54,505 nucleotides of DNA from Burkholderiales bacterium (GCA_025358485.1 JANYJJ010000022.1:1-54505), one strand, 5' to 3'; shown: positions 1 to 8,579, numbered from the stretch's first letter. Numbers and translations: made by a program. The notes: a model not told the origin generated them from the letters alone.

Positions 1-287
1 CCTTCTTGCTGCCCGTCGCACTGCGCGACCCCGCAGGGTTCAAACAGGCGTTGAAGGCCCAGTGGCGCTACGCACTGGTTGTGGCCGCCATCAGCCCGCT
101 GGGCTACGTGCTGGTGCTGTACGCGGTGCAAATGGCACCGCTCAGCCACGTGGCCCCGGCGCGCGAAGTGTCTATGTTGTTCGCCACCTTGATTGGCGGC
201 AAGCTGCTGGGTGAAGGCGAGCGCGGCTGGCGCGTGGCGGGCGCGGCTTGCATCGCAGCAGGGGTGGTGTCTTTGGCGCTGGGGTGA
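1..287 (+). CDS. EamA/DMT-family transporter, C-terminal part (5' end outside window)
   Basis: The frame is open from the window edge and stops at 285-287, so only about the last 94 residues are present. They contain three hydrophobic stretches (around WRYALVVAAISPLGYVLVLY, a segment after APAREVSMLF, and a final helix ending VSLALG). The order 'SPLGYVLVLYAVQMAPLSHVAPAREVSMLFATLIGG' type residues, with conserved Pro and an acidic residue before the penultimate helix, is typical of the second EamA repeat of drug/metabolite exporters. These are inner-membrane exporters of small metabolites. The substrate cannot be read from the sequence. The gene runs towards the minus-strand TetR gene, with about 20 bases between the stop codons. 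Confidence 0.75.
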   Translation, partial: FLLPVALRDPAGFKQALKAQWRYALVVAAISPLGYVLVLYAVQMAPLSHVAPAREVSMLFATLIGGKLLGEGERGWRVAGAACIAAGVVSLALG

Positions 288-307
288 AGCAAATTTCAGC
301 CTTGACG

Positions 308-880
308 TCAGTCCGAGGCGATCAATTGATGCGTGCCGTCCACCACCGCCGCATCAATTTGCGCGCCAATTTTGCTGCCCATCAAGCGCGCCAGGACCAA
401 GCCCCCCGTCGCAGCCGCCATGATTTGCCACGAGATGGCTGCGGCTGGTTCGTCGCCCAAATGCGCCAAGGCGCGCGACATCGCGGTGTGGATGTTTTGC
501 ACATAAAGCGCAGCGTGTGAGCGCACCACGTCGCCGTTGCGCGTGAGGTCGGGGGCCATGGCCGCCACCACGCAGCCCGCGATCACCTGTTTGAATTTGC
601 GCTGCGACATGTAGGCCTCAACAAACGCAGCAATGTCGTTGGCTGTGGCGATGCGCGGCATGTGCTCAGACGCGTCCTGCATCGCGCGCGCCACCACTTC
701 TTCCAGCAGCACCTGCTTGGACGCGAAGTGGCGATAGAAGGCACCTGCCGTCAAACCAGCATGGGCCGTGATCGCGTCGATGCCGATGCCGTCGAAGCCA
801 TTCGCCCGCATTAGCGCGCTGGCACTGGCAATGATTTTTTCGCGCGACTGCGCGGCGTGTTCGGCGGTGCGTTTGGGCAT
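308..880 (-). CDS. TetR/AcrR-family transcriptional regulator
   Basis: A 190-residue protein with an N-terminal DNA-binding domain (about residues 10-57) holding the helix-turn-helix 'ITAHAGLTAGAFYRHFASK', the classic TetR signature with the YRHF core. The rest is a helical ligand-binding domain ending near LMGSKIGAQID. The ATG at 878-880 is the natural start. The gene is divergent from the thioesterase gene, with a 61-bp gap that contains the small inverted repeat ATAG-atta-CTAT around 890-901. TetR proteins usually repress themselves and a divergent neighbour, so control of the thioesterase/patatin pair is a reasonable inference. The ligand is unknown; an acyl-CoA or lipid would fit the neighbours. 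Confidence 0.85.
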   Translation of the reverse strand: MPKRTAEHAAQSREKIIASASALMRANGFDGIGIDAITAHAGLTAGAFYRHFASKQVLLEEVVARAMQDASEHMPRIATANDIAAFVEAYMSQRKFKQVIAGCVVAAMAPDLTRNGDVVRSHAALYVQNIHTAMSRALAHLGDEPAAAISWQIMAAATGGLVLARLMGSKIGAQIDAAVVDGTHQLIASD

Positions 881-941
881 GGTGGGTACTATAGATTACT
901 ATCGTTACTTAAACACTGGCATCACGGCAGACCCCCTCATC

Positions 942-1811
942 ATGCACACACAACTCACACGCACCAACGACACCACCTGGCGCTCACCCACCGAGCCAGG
1001 CTACGGCACCTTCATCGGTGCCTTCGGCGGCTGGACATGCGCAGCCGGGGTGCTGGCTGCGACCGAACTGGTGCAAGCGGCGTCAGGCGACGCTCTCGCC
1101 CCTTTGGCGTTGACCATCAACTTCATCGGCCCGGTGCGCGAAGGCGTCCTGGCCGTTGAACCGGTGATCACCGCCAGCACCAAGTCCACCACACATGTGG
1201 CACTGATGGCCTGGTCTGAGACAGCCACTGAAAGGCGGGCACCCTCACCCGCGGCCAGCATGAGCATGGTGTTTGCCAAGCGCCGCGCTGGTGATTGCAT
1301 CGACGTTGTGGCCATGCCAGAAGCTGCCGCAGCCAAAAGCGTGCAGCGTGCCCGCTTCAGCAACGACACGGTGTCGTGGCCTGATCAATACGATCAACGC
1401 ATGGTGCTGGGCACGCCCTTCAAAGCCAACCCCGGCATGCGCACCCTCACCTGGACACGAAACGCCGATTTGGGCGCACTGAGCTTCGCGCGTTTGGCCG
1501 CCATGGCCGACGCGAGCCTGCCGCGCATCTTCTTTCACTACCCTGCCGTGTCGCCCATTTCCACGGTGACCATGACGGTGCAATTCCACTGCGACGCCAC
1601 CGAGCTGGCCGCCGTAGGCAATGACTTCGTGTTGATTGAGGCCACTGCACAAGCCGCACGACACGGCCACTTTGACCAGCACGCGCGCATCTTCGCGAAG
1701 ACCGGGCAACTGCTGGCCACCAGCACGCAGTTGGTTTGGTTTGATGTGAAAAGCGGCATGTCCAGCGCAATCGCAATTGCACCCACAAACGCAGCCACAA
1801 ACGCGGCATGA
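942..1811 (+). CDS. Acyl-CoA thioesterase family protein (TesB-like double hotdog)
   Basis: The 289-residue protein begins at ATG 942, just downstream of the divergent TetR promoter region; the frame stays open upstream but only as antisense to the regulator. It reads as two hotdog halves: an N-terminal half with 'FGGWTCAAGVLAATELVQAASGD' type sequence followed by 'TINFIGPVREG', and a C-terminal half with 'SPISTVTMTVQFH' and a terminal 'ATSTQLVWFD'. That pattern (Gly-Gly in the long helix, then a strand ending F-x-GPV) is typical of TesB-like thioesterases that hydrolyse acyl-CoA to free acid and CoA. The stop overlaps the start of the patatin gene (ATGA at 1808-1811), which suggests translational coupling. 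Confidence 0.75.
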   Translation: MHTQLTRTNDTTWRSPTEPGYGTFIGAFGGWTCAAGVLAATELVQAASGDALAPLALTINFIGPVREGVLAVEPVITASTKSTTHVALMAWSETATERRAPSPAASMSMVFAKRRAGDCIDVVAMPEAAAAKSVQRARFSNDTVSWPDQYDQRMVLGTPFKANPGMRTLTWTRNADLGALSFARLAAMADASLPRIFFHYPAVSPISTVTMTVQFHCDATELAAVGNDFVLIEATAQAARHGHFDQHARIFAKTGQLLATSTQLVWFDVKSGMSSAIAIAPTNAATNAA

Positions 1812-2695
1812 CGGCCCCGGTTGCTGCGTCAAAAATAGACTGGCCGCGCATCGGCCACGTCGCGTTTGCTGGCGGCGGCAACCGCTGCTGGTGGCAAGGC
1901 GGCGTGTGCGATCAACTCTTAGAAAAGGGCTGGACTTTGCCGCGCCACTTGAGCGGCACCAGCGCAGGCATTGCCATTGCCGCGTCGCTCGCGGTGGGCC
2001 GCGCCCAAGACGCCTTGGCACCCTGCACTGCGCTGTACAACGCCAACCCGCATGTGCTGGAACGCACGGTGCCCACACAGCGACGATGGCAGTTTGCGCA
2101 CGACCGCATTTACCCCGCGTGGCTCGACAGCTTTTTGACGCCGCAGCGTTGGCTGCAAAGTCATGTGCGAGGCGACCATCCAGGCCATGAACTGCACATC
2201 GCTGTTGGCCGATTTCGCGGCCCGCAGTGGCCCAAGTTGGCCACTGCCATAGGCTTGAGCGCCTACCTGTTCGACAAGTTTGCGCTGCGCCAAACCCACC
2301 CGGTATTGCCTCACCGCTTGGGCTTGGCAATCGAGTTTTTCAAGGCCCACCAACACACACCAATCGAAGATGTGCGCCGCTGGTTGATCGCCGCAGCCGC
2401 CGCATCGCCCGTGCTCAACGCGCCCGCATTGAACGGCAAACTGGCCATGGACGGCGGCTTTTGCGACAACGCCCCGGTCGCGGCCCTCGGTGCAAGTGAC
2501 CTGCAGGGTCAAACCCAAACCTTGGTCTTGCTCACACGCCACAACCCGCGCATGCCCAGCGTTTTCAACATCGCCAATCGCACCTATTGGCAGCCCAGCT
2601 ATGCGGTGCGGGTGTCAACTTGGGATTGCACACCGGGCACCGATGTTTCTGCGGCGTATGAGCATGGCAGGTCAGACGCGGCGCAGAGGTTCTGA
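1808..2695 (+). CDS. Patatin-like phospholipase family protein
   Basis: A 295-residue serine hydrolase of the patatin family. The glycine-rich oxyanion segment is near residues 20-31 (FAGGGNRCWWQGG), the nucleophile elbow GTSAG follows at about residues 49-53, and the catalytic Asp is in the DGG of 'MDGGFCDNAPV' near residue 218. Patatins use a Ser-Asp dyad to release fatty acids from phospholipids or other acyl lipids. No signal peptide or membrane segment is seen, so it should act in the cytoplasm or at the membrane face. It overlaps the upstream thioesterase gene by four bases, and the pair would give an acyl-lipid and acyl-CoA hydrolysis unit, probably under the divergent TetR. Confidence 0.85.
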   Translation: MTAPVAASKIDWPRIGHVAFAGGGNRCWWQGGVCDQLLEKGWTLPRHLSGTSAGIAIAASLAVGRAQDALAPCTALYNANPHVLERTVPTQRRWQFAHDRIYPAWLDSFLTPQRWLQSHVRGDHPGHELHIAVGRFRGPQWPKLATAIGLSAYLFDKFALRQTHPVLPHRLGLAIEFFKAHQHTPIEDVRRWLIAAAAASPVLNAPALNGKLAMDGGFCDNAPVAALGASDLQGQTQTLVLLTRHNPRMPSVFNIANRTYWQPSYAVRVSTWDCTPGTDVSAAYEHGRSDAAQRF

Positions 2696-2738
2696 GGAGA
2701 ATCCGACATCCGCAACCCAGCCGACACCACCTACGCCA

Positions 2739-3308
2739 ATGAACTTCTCCCGTCTTCGCTACGCCGCCGTGGCGTCGCTCGTTGTTCTGATGTGCGCCAC
2801 AAGCCATGCGCGCAGCACTGGCCCCATCCGCAGCCAAGCCGTCAACATGGTGGTGATTCACTCCACTGGCGGCCCCACATGCAACGCAAAAACGGGCCAA
2901 GTGATGTGGGTCAAATCGGGCACATTGGCGGCCAACATGCGCTTCATTGAGAGTCACCCCAAGCTGGGCATTCACTACATGATTGACCGCGACGGAAGCC
3001 TGGTGCGCAGCGTCCCCGAAGACCAAATCGCGCACCATGTGTTTGGACACAGCGCGCGATCCATCGCGATAGAACTCATCAACGATGGCGACGGAGCTGA
3101 CCCTTACCCCGAGGCGCAGTTGAGCGCGGTGACAGCGCTGATTCATGACATTTCCAAGCGCCGCGGCATCACGCGCCAAGGCATCAAACGGCATTCAGAT
3201 TTAGACCTGGGCGTGATGCCCTGCGACACAAGCAAGCGCCGCAAGGTCGACCCTGGCGCAGCGTTTCCGTTTGAGGCAGTGCTGGACGCGGCCTTCGCGA
3301 CCCAGTAG
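2739..3308 (+). CDS. Secreted N-acetylmuramoyl-L-alanine amidase (Amidase_2 type)
   Basis: The start at 2739 gives a 189-residue protein with a signal peptide (hydrophobic core at residues 9-20, Ala-rich cleavage region near 'SHARS'). The body is an Amidase_2/PGRP fold: 'VVIHSTGG' supplies the zinc ligand His41, 'GIHYMIDRDGSLVR' is the conserved strand pair, 'SIAIELIND' the following strand, and 'KRHSDLDLG...DPG..FPF' supplies His152 and Asp171 (by analogy with AmpD His154/Asp164). Such enzymes cut the bond between N-acetylmuramic acid and L-alanine in peptidoglycan. The spacing between His152 and the DPG motif is about nine residues longer than in AmpD. An upstream open stretch in the same frame overlaps the patatin gene and is not used. 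Confidence 0.85.
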   Translation: MNFSRLRYAAVASLVVLMCATSHARSTGPIRSQAVNMVVIHSTGGPTCNAKTGQVMWVKSGTLAANMRFIESHPKLGIHYMIDRDGSLVRSVPEDQIAHHVFGHSARSIAIELINDGDGADPYPEAQLSAVTALIHDISKRRGITRQGIKRHSDLDLGVMPCDTSKRRKVDPGAAFPFEAVLDAAFATQ

Positions 3309-3355
3309 CGTTTGCCTGAAGTCATGCAGCGTTTTGCTCTGCTAACGTGCACCGC

Positions 3356-3838
3356 ATGAACAAACTCATACCCCTCTCAGTGCTACTCATCGCCGCCTTG
3401 GGCGCGTGCTCCACCACCGACCAAGGCAAGGTCACCACGGCCGTCACCACGCCGCTGACCGACCTGAACTTGGTGAACGCACCCATCCCTGAAGCGCTGG
3501 CAGCCGCGCAACGCGCGCCTTACGCGATGCCAGCAGATGCAGATTGCAAGGCGCTGGCGCTTGAGATCAAAACACTCGACGAAGTCTTGGGTGCCGACTT
3601 GGACGCACCGCAGAGCGAAGCCAATCGCGGCCTGCTAGAACGCGGGTCAGACATGACATCGGCCGTCGCGGTCGGCGCACTTCAACGCACGGCCGAGGGT
3701 GTGATTCCCTTTCGCGGTTGGGTGCGCAAGTTGAGCGGCGCAGAGCGCTATTCCGCGCGCGTGGCCGCGGCCATCACCGCAGGCGGAATTCGCAGGGGCT
3801 TCTTGAAAGGCATGCGCGCCAGCAAGGGCTGCAGCTGA
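3356..3838 (+). CDS. Putative lipoprotein, unknown function
   Basis: From ATG 3356 the product is 160 residues and opens with a lipoprotein signal peptide: MNKLIPLSVLLIAALGACS, with lipobox LGAC and Cys at about residue 18. A GTG nine bases earlier is in frame but adds only three residues. The mature part has a central segment 'ADCKALALEIKTLDEVLGADLD' and a basic C-terminal part ending in a second Cys ('ASKGCS'). I do not recognise a named family, although small lipoproteins of this layout occur in betaproteobacteria. It should sit at the outer or inner membrane facing the periplasm. Confidence 0.75.
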   Translation: MNKLIPLSVLLIAALGACSTTDQGKVTTAVTTPLTDLNLVNAPIPEALAAAQRAPYAMPADADCKALALEIKTLDEVLGADLDAPQSEANRGLLERGSDMTSAVAVGALQRTAEGVIPFRGWVRKLSGAERYSARVAAAITAGGIRRGFLKGMRASKGCS

Positions 3839-3868
3839 CCCGAGCAATTGTTTGAAAGCGAACAGTCC

Positions 3869-4237
3869 ATGGCCTCCAACCCAGACTTCATAGCCTACGT
3901 TTGCGAGCAAGTGAATCTTGCTGAACGATTGACGTACAAAAAGATGTTCGGCGAATACGCGGTGTATGTCGACGGCAAGGTGGTGGGCTTGGTCTGCGAC
4001 AACCAGTTGTTCGTCAAACCCACCGTTCTGGGCAAACAGCTCGTAGGCAACATGGCTGAGGCACCGCCCTACCCTGGTGCCAAGCTTTACTTCTTGATGA
4101 GCGAGCGGCTTGACGACCGCGACTTCATGCGCCAGATTTTCTTGACAACGGCGAGCGAATTGCCCAAGCTCAAACCCAAACCCAAACCAAAACCTAAGCC
4201 CAAGCCGGCTGCGACGGCGCAATCCGAGCGTCGCTGA
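3869..4237 (+). CDS. TfoX/Sxy family N-terminal-domain protein
   Basis: The ATG at 3869 gives a 122-residue protein. Residues 1-90 match the TfoX N-terminal domain: a helix 'FIAYVCEQVNLAERLTYKKMFGE', then 'YAVYVDGKVVGLVCDNQLFVK' and 'APPYPGAKLYFLM'. The C-terminal competence-regulator half of full-length TfoX is absent; the protein instead ends in a low-complexity Lys-Pro run (about seven KP pairs near residues 97-111) encoded by a 6-bp tandem repeat. Stand-alone TfoX_N proteins are common and their role is not settled. The gene is separated from the upstream lipoprotein gene by 30 bases. Confidence 0.85.
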   Translation: MASNPDFIAYVCEQVNLAERLTYKKMFGEYAVYVDGKVVGLVCDNQLFVKPTVLGKQLVGNMAEAPPYPGAKLYFLMSERLDDRDFMRQIFLTTASELPKLKPKPKPKPKPKPAATAQSERR

Positions 4238-4240
4238 GTC

Positions 4241-4378
4241 ATGCTGTTTGCGTCGTTGAAATTCCTCCACCTCTTGAGCCTGTTGGCACTTTTCGGGGCA
4301 AGTCTGGCGAAGAACTTGCTGGTGGCGAACGCTCGAGTTCCGGCTCTAAAAATTCAACGGCCCCACACAACCCGATGA
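4241..4378 (+). pseudogene. Short membrane-segment ORF, possibly a gene remnant
   Basis: An ATG three bases after the TfoX-like gene opens a 45-codon frame whose first 32 residues are strongly hydrophobic (FLHLLSLLALFGASLAKNLL), like the first helix of small inner-membrane proteins. It then runs into sequence whose other frame encodes the decayed saccharopine-dehydrogenase-like gene and stops at 4376-4378. It may be the 5' end of a gene broken by a deletion. I cannot assign a family. Confidence 0.3.
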
Positions 4379-4872
4379 CTCGGTGGCGGTGTTTGACGTA
4401 GCGGCCAATTCACGGGCCGGGCCGTTCGTGATGGCCACTATCAACATCAAGCGCGCATGGCTTGCCCAGCGTCACACCATTGCAAAACCGCTTGCTCGGT
4501 TTTGGCCCCACGCGAAAACTGATAGGCCGCTTTGCGCTGCCGCAACCCGGTCAAGGCCCCAGCTTGTATGAGCGTGAAACAGGCGGCTACGAGGTCTGGT
4601 TCAGCGGCCAAGCCGACTGCGGCGAACGCCTGCGCGCGGTCGTGAAAGGCGACCGTGATCCCGGCGGCGGATCGACCTGCAAGCTGATTGCAGAAAGCGC
4701 GCTGTGCCTGATCCGCGAGGTGAGCCGCAGCGCCACGCCAGGGGGCGTTTGGACGTCTGCTGCCGCCATGGGCACAGCCCTGCTTGAGCGGCTGCACGCG
4801 CGCGCTGGGTTGACGTTCGAGATGGCACAGCCCAACAACTCATTCGAAACCTCAACCCAAACGCAAGGCTAA
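4350..4872 (+). pseudogene. Remnant of a saccharopine-dehydrogenase-like (trans-acting enoyl reductase family) gene
   Basis: Two pieces in different frames read like the C-terminal part of this oxidoreductase family. In frame with 4383, 'GPFVMATINIK' corresponds to the conserved central strand; from 4462, in another frame, 'LGFGPTRKLIGRFALPQPGQ', 'GGYEVWFSG', 'GDRDPGGGSTCKLIAESALC' and 'GGVWTSAAAMGTALLERL' follow the family's C-terminal order up to a stop at 4870-4872. Intact members are about 400 residues, and the N-terminal Rossmann domain is missing. The central segment between the two pieces is deleted and frameshifted. The 3' piece (136 codons) could still be translated, but it lacks the cofactor domain. 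Confidence 0.7.
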
Positions 4873-4913
4873 CTCCTCCGTGCTCAAATTGAATCTTCTT
4901 GGGAGTTGCGCGC

Positions 4914-6575
4914 ATGGATTTCACGGTGAGCGTTTTGTTGGGCACGTTTTTGTTGTCCATCGCAGCCTTGTTTATGTTCATTTGGTCGATGGCCAAAGGA
5001 CTGTTCGGTGACGGCGCTGCGGCTGCCACCGAAATATTTGCACCGGGTGAACTCGGGACGGTGGAAGACCCCGCCGCCACCAGCGCGCAACGAGGCGGCC
5101 TGCAACACGCCATGGGCGACGCAGTGGAAGGCACGCCCAGCATGGCGGCCAAAGACAGCATGGCGCGCGACCGCGCCGATCAGTCCACCTCGCTGGTGGT
5201 GGGCGTGTGTTTGACGCTGTCGGTGGTGTGGTTGGTGCTGGCCTCGCTGGCCGGGCTGGTGTCATCCCTGAAGATGCACATGCCGGACTGGCTGACGCAA
5301 TACGCTTGGCTGACGTTTGGCCGTATTCGGCCGATACACCTGAATTTGGTGGCCTACGGTTGGTGTTCGCTGGCGGGCATAGGCGTGGCGATTTGGTTGG
5401 TGCCGCGGCTGCTCAAAACAGAAATGGTTGGCGCGAAATACGCACTGGTCGGCGGTGCTTTGTGGAGCGTGGGCGTGTTCCTTGGCACCGTGGCCATTGC
5501 CATGGGTTACTCAGACGGCTTGGAGTGGCTGGAGTACCCGTGGCAGATTGATATTTTGTTGGTGGTGGGCGGCGCGCTGGTGGGTTTTCCGCTGTGGCTG
5601 ACACTGCTGCAACGCAAGGTGAAACACCTTTACGTGTCGGTGTGGTACATCGCCGCGGGCTTGCTGTGGTTTCCGATTTTGTTTTTGATTGCCAATTTTC
5701 CGGGCCTGCATTTCGGGGTGCAGCAAGCCACCATGAACTGGTGGTTTGGCCACAACGTGCTCGGCCTGTGGTTCACGCCGCTGGGGTTGGCGGCGGCGTA
5801 TTACTTCATTCCTAAAGTACTGGGCAAGCCCATTCATTCGTACAACTTGTCGCTGCTGGGGTTTTGGTCGCTCGCGTTTTTTTACAGCCAGGTCGGCGGC
5901 CACCATTTGATCGGTGGGCCAGTGCCGTCGTGGCTCATCACCATCTCTATCGTGCAAAGCATGATGATGGTCATTCCGGTGTTTGCGGTGGCTGTGAATC
6001 AGCACATGACGGTGCTCGGCAACTTCCGCGCGCTCATTTATTCACCCACTCTGCGCTTCATTGTGTTGGGCGCCATGATGTATACCGCCGCGTCGGTGCA
6101 GGGCTCGTTGGAGGCGCTGCGCGCCGTCAACACCATCACCCACTTCACTCACTACACCGTGGCGCATGCGCACTTGGGGCTGTACGGTTTTTTCAGCATG
6201 ATCATGTTCGGCTCCATCTACTTCATCATGCCGCGCGTGATGAATTGGGAATGGCCTTATCCGCGTTTGATTTCGCTGCACTTTTGGTTGGTGTTGATCG
6301 GCTTTGCGGTTTACTTCATCGGCTTGTCCATAGGCGGCTGGCTGCAAGGGCTGGCAATGTTGGACGCTAAAACGCCGTTCATGCAGTCAGTCACCTTGAC
6401 CTTGCCGTATTTGCAAGCGCGCAGCGTCGGCGGCTCGCTGATGACGCTGGGACATTTGGTTTTTGCGGCCCACTTTTTTGCGATGGGTTGGAAGTTTGGA
6501 CCACGACGCTTGGGCGCGGCGCTGCTTGGAACGTCGCTGATTCCGAGCCGCTTCACAAAGGGAGCCGCAGCATGA
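4914..6575 (+). CDS. ccoN: cbb3-type cytochrome c oxidase subunit I (CcoN-like) with extra N-terminal membrane segment
   Basis: A 553-residue haem-copper oxidase subunit with about 12 core helices. Visible ligands are His142 (RPIHLN, low-spin haem), His280 (WWFGHN, CuB), His330/His331 (GGHH, CuB), and His418/His420 (VAHAH, high- and low-spin haem). Tyr324, six residues before the HH pair, aligns with the CcoN tyrosine cross-linked to a CuB histidine, so the protein looks like an O2 reductase rather than a NO reductase. Residues 1-25 form an additional helix followed by a 65-residue Gly/Ala/acidic linker; 'FIWSMAKGLFGDG...EDP' recalls the small assembly protein CcoS. The ATG at 4914 is chosen over an upstream TTG. 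It overlaps ccoO by four bases (ATGA). Confidence 0.88.
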   Translation: MDFTVSVLLGTFLLSIAALFMFIWSMAKGLFGDGAAAATEIFAPGELGTVEDPAATSAQRGGLQHAMGDAVEGTPSMAAKDSMARDRADQSTSLVVGVCLTLSVVWLVLASLAGLVSSLKMHMPDWLTQYAWLTFGRIRPIHLNLVAYGWCSLAGIGVAIWLVPRLLKTEMVGAKYALVGGALWSVGVFLGTVAIAMGYSDGLEWLEYPWQIDILLVVGGALVGFPLWLTLLQRKVKHLYVSVWYIAAGLLWFPILFLIANFPGLHFGVQQATMNWWFGHNVLGLWFTPLGLAAAYYFIPKVLGKPIHSYNLSLLGFWSLAFFYSQVGGHHLIGGPVPSWLITISIVQSMMMVIPVFAVAVNQHMTVLGNFRALIYSPTLRFIVLGAMMYTAASVQGSLEALRAVNTITHFTHYTVAHAHLGLYGFFSMIMFGSIYFIMPRVMNWEWPYPRLISLHFWLVLIGFAVYFIGLSIGGWLQGLAMLDAKTPFMQSVTLTLPYLQARSVGGSLMTLGHLVFAAHFFAMGWKFGPRRLGAALLGTSLIPSRFTKGAAA

Positions 6576-7237
6576 ACGGCGCACCAAAATCCACGCCAAG
6601 CGCAGGCAAAAGCTTTTGGGAAATGGACGAGATGCGCATCGTCAGCGGTGCCATGGTCATCCTCAGCGGCGCCACTGCGCTGTTGGTGGTGATGCCCTAT
6701 TTGCTGCTGAAAGATGTGCGCCCGCCAGTCGGCTTGAAGCCCTACACCGCTGTGCAGTTGGAGGGCCGACAGGTCTACATTGCCAGCGGTTGCGTCTACT
6801 GCCATTCGCAGCAACCGCGCGACATCAAGCAAGCGCCCGACGCCAGCCGGGGCTGGGGCCGCGCCTCAGTGGCGGCCGATTACGCCTATGACACGCCGCA
6901 TTTGCTGGGCACCATGCGCACCGGGCCCGACCTGCTGAACATCGGCGCGCGCCAGCCCAGCAAAGACTGGCACCTGGGCCATTTGTATGCGCCGCGCGCC
7001 TACTCACCGGGTTCGATCATGCCGCCGTATCCCTACATGTTCGAGATCAAAAAAGGTGCAGCACAACCAGGCGACGTGGTCGTGAACTTGCCACCAGGCG
7101 CTGCGGTGCCGGGACAGGTGGTGGTTGCAAAAGCCGAGGCATTGGCGCTTGTGAGCTATTTGCTTTCACTGGACCGAACTTACCCGGCGTTGGCTGCTTT
7201 GCCGATTTCGTCGGCTGCATCGGCGGGCAAACCATGA
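6572..7237 (+). CDS. ccoO: cbb3-type oxidase subunit II (CcoO-like), monohaem cytochrome c
   Basis: A 221-residue membrane-anchored cytochrome c. One helix lies at about residues 25-46, and the CXXCH haem site is CVYCH at residues 74-78 inside 'GRQVYIASGCVYCHSQQPR', the conserved FixO/CcoO context. 'RTGPDLLNIG', 'WHLGHLYAPRAYSPGSIMPPYP' carry the typical CcoO downstream motifs, with Met in SIMP as the probable axial ligand. It passes electrons from a soluble or membrane cytochrome to CcoN. Both ends are coupled by ATGA overlaps (with ccoN at 6572 and the next cytochrome at 7234), so the three genes form a tight operon. Confidence 0.9.
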   Translation: MNGAPKSTPSAGKSFWEMDEMRIVSGAMVILSGATALLVVMPYLLLKDVRPPVGLKPYTAVQLEGRQVYIASGCVYCHSQQPRDIKQAPDASRGWGRASVAADYAYDTPHLLGTMRTGPDLLNIGARQPSKDWHLGHLYAPRAYSPGSIMPPYPYMFEIKKGAAQPGDVVVNLPPGAAVPGQVVVAKAEALALVSYLLSLDRTYPALAALPISSAASAGKP

Positions 7238-7881
7238 ACAAGTCAGAGCGCCCCGGCAACACCAAAAAAGCCAGCAAACCGGGGGCTGTCAAAAACGCGC
7301 AGCGCCAACGCGAAAACGACGATCCCGACGAAGGCATACGCCCTTTGCCTTGGTTTTTGGTGATGTTTTTGGGCGCGATGGCAATGTGGGGTGCCTTCTA
7401 CATTTACATCACACCATCAGGCGAAGACACCGCCTACGGCGACCAGCGCAGCGTGGCCCTGCTGCGTCCGCCGGTGGCTGCAGTGGCAGGTTCTGGCGGC
7501 GCGGCCAAGGTTGACGGCAAACAGATCTACACCACCAAGTGCGTGGCCTGCCACCAACCCACGGGCGCAGGTTTGGCGGGCGTGTTCCCGCCGCTGGCGG
7601 CATCGGAATGGGTGTTGGGCGACGACAAAACCCTCATCAACATCTTGCTGCACGGCGTCAACGGCGAAATGGTGGTGAAGGGCAACACCTACAACGGGGC
7701 CATGCCGGCCTGGAAGTCCATGAGCGACGACGAGTTGGCAGGGGTGATGAGCTACATCCGCAGCGACTGGGGCAACCAGGGCGCACCCATCACCGCCGAA
7801 GCCGTGGGCGCGCAACGCGAAGCCACCAAAACACAAGCCGCGCCTTACGCAGGCGGGGCTGCGCTCAAAGCGGCTTTGTGA
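7234..7881 (+). CDS. Membrane-anchored monohaem cytochrome c, CcoP-position subunit
   Basis: A 215-residue protein: a charged, Lys/Arg/Asp-rich N-terminus (about 35 residues), a single helix at about residues 39-58, a linker, then one class I cytochrome c domain with CVACH at residues 103-107 and a probable Met ligand in 'GAMPAWKSM'. It occupies the place of CcoP/FixP, but canonical CcoP is about 300 residues and carries two haems; this one has a single haem. The start overlaps ccoO by four bases. It probably serves as the third subunit of the oxidase, feeding electrons to CcoO. Confidence 0.85.
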   Translation: MNKSERPGNTKKASKPGAVKNAQRQRENDDPDEGIRPLPWFLVMFLGAMAMWGAFYIYITPSGEDTAYGDQRSVALLRPPVAAVAGSGGAAKVDGKQIYTTKCVACHQPTGAGLAGVFPPLAASEWVLGDDKTLINILLHGVNGEMVVKGNTYNGAMPAWKSMSDDELAGVMSYIRSDWGNQGAPITAEAVGAQREATKTQAAPYAGGAALKAAL

Positions 7882-7907
7882 GGCTGCTGCGGTAAGAGAA
7901 GCGACCT

Positions 7908-8579
7908 ATGAACTACGTTGCTCTCGATGCAACAACCAGCCCGCGTTTGTTCAAGACCTTCGCGGCCAGCACGGCGGTGCTGCTCACAGGCTTGGCGCTG
8001 CTGCTGCACGCCACCGAACAAGGCAGCGCCTTCACCACCGAGGCGCTGCGCCGCTCACAAGTTGAGCGTGCACCGCAGGCCCTGCCCGACCTCGCTTTGC
8101 TCGACGCCAACGGCACGCCGCACAACTTGCATGCTTGGCTGCGGTCGAACAACAAGGTGTGGGTGGTCAACTTCATCTACACACGTTGCCAGACGGTTTG
8201 CAGCGCTCAGGGTGCCACCTATCAACAACTGCAAGCCGACTTGCAAACGCAAGCCGCAAACAAGGCCCAACACGGCAGTGTGGGTTTGCTGTCCATCAGC
8301 TTCGACCCCGAGCACGACAACGCAGCCGCACTGAGTGACTACGCGCAGCGCATGCGCATCGATCCTGCGACATGGCAAGTTTTGACTTTGCGTAAGGCTT
8401 CTGACCGGCAACGCCTGCTGGATGCTTTCGGCATCGTGGTGTTGCCCGCGCCTTTGGGTGAGTTTGAACACAACGCGGCGTTTCACATCGTCAATGCCAA
8501 AGCCCAACTGGTTGGCATCATTGACCTGGCCACGCCGTCTCTGGCCCTGGACGCCGCAAAGCGCGAAGCTGCGCCATGA
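7908..8579 (+). CDS. SCO1/SenC-family copper chaperone
   Basis: A 223-residue thioredoxin-fold protein anchored by an N-terminal helix (about residues 17-34). The copper site is visible: Cys94 and Cys98 in 'YTRCQTVCSAQG', and the distal His in 'EFEHNAAFHIV' (His188 or His193). The strand 'VWVVNFIYTRC' and 'GLLSISFDPEHD' are typical of SCO proteins, which deliver copper to, or keep reduced, the thiols of oxidase metal centres. It lies 26 bases after the cytochrome gene and overlaps the next gene by four bases, so it is probably co-transcribed with the oxidase and helps load its CuB centre. Confidence 0.85.
   Translation: MNYVALDATTSPRLFKTFAASTAVLLTGLALLLHATEQGSAFTTEALRRSQVERAPQALPDLALLDANGTPHNLHAWLRSNNKVWVVNFIYTRCQTVCSAQGATYQQLQADLQTQAANKAQHGSVGLLSISFDPEHDNAAALSDYAQRMRIDPATWQVLTLRKASDRQRLLDAFGIVVLPAPLGEFEHNAAFHIVNAKAQLVGIIDLATPSLALDAAKREAAP

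Noticed and set aside
1245..2330. 361-codon minus-strand open frame
   Set aside because: Opposite the thioesterase and patatin genes, both with recognised motifs.
4914..6575. Nitric oxide reductase (NorB-like) identity for the CcoN-like subunit
   Set aside because: Tyr324 before the HH pair matches the oxidase cross-link tyrosine, and the partner genes are CcoO-like and SCO, not NorC.
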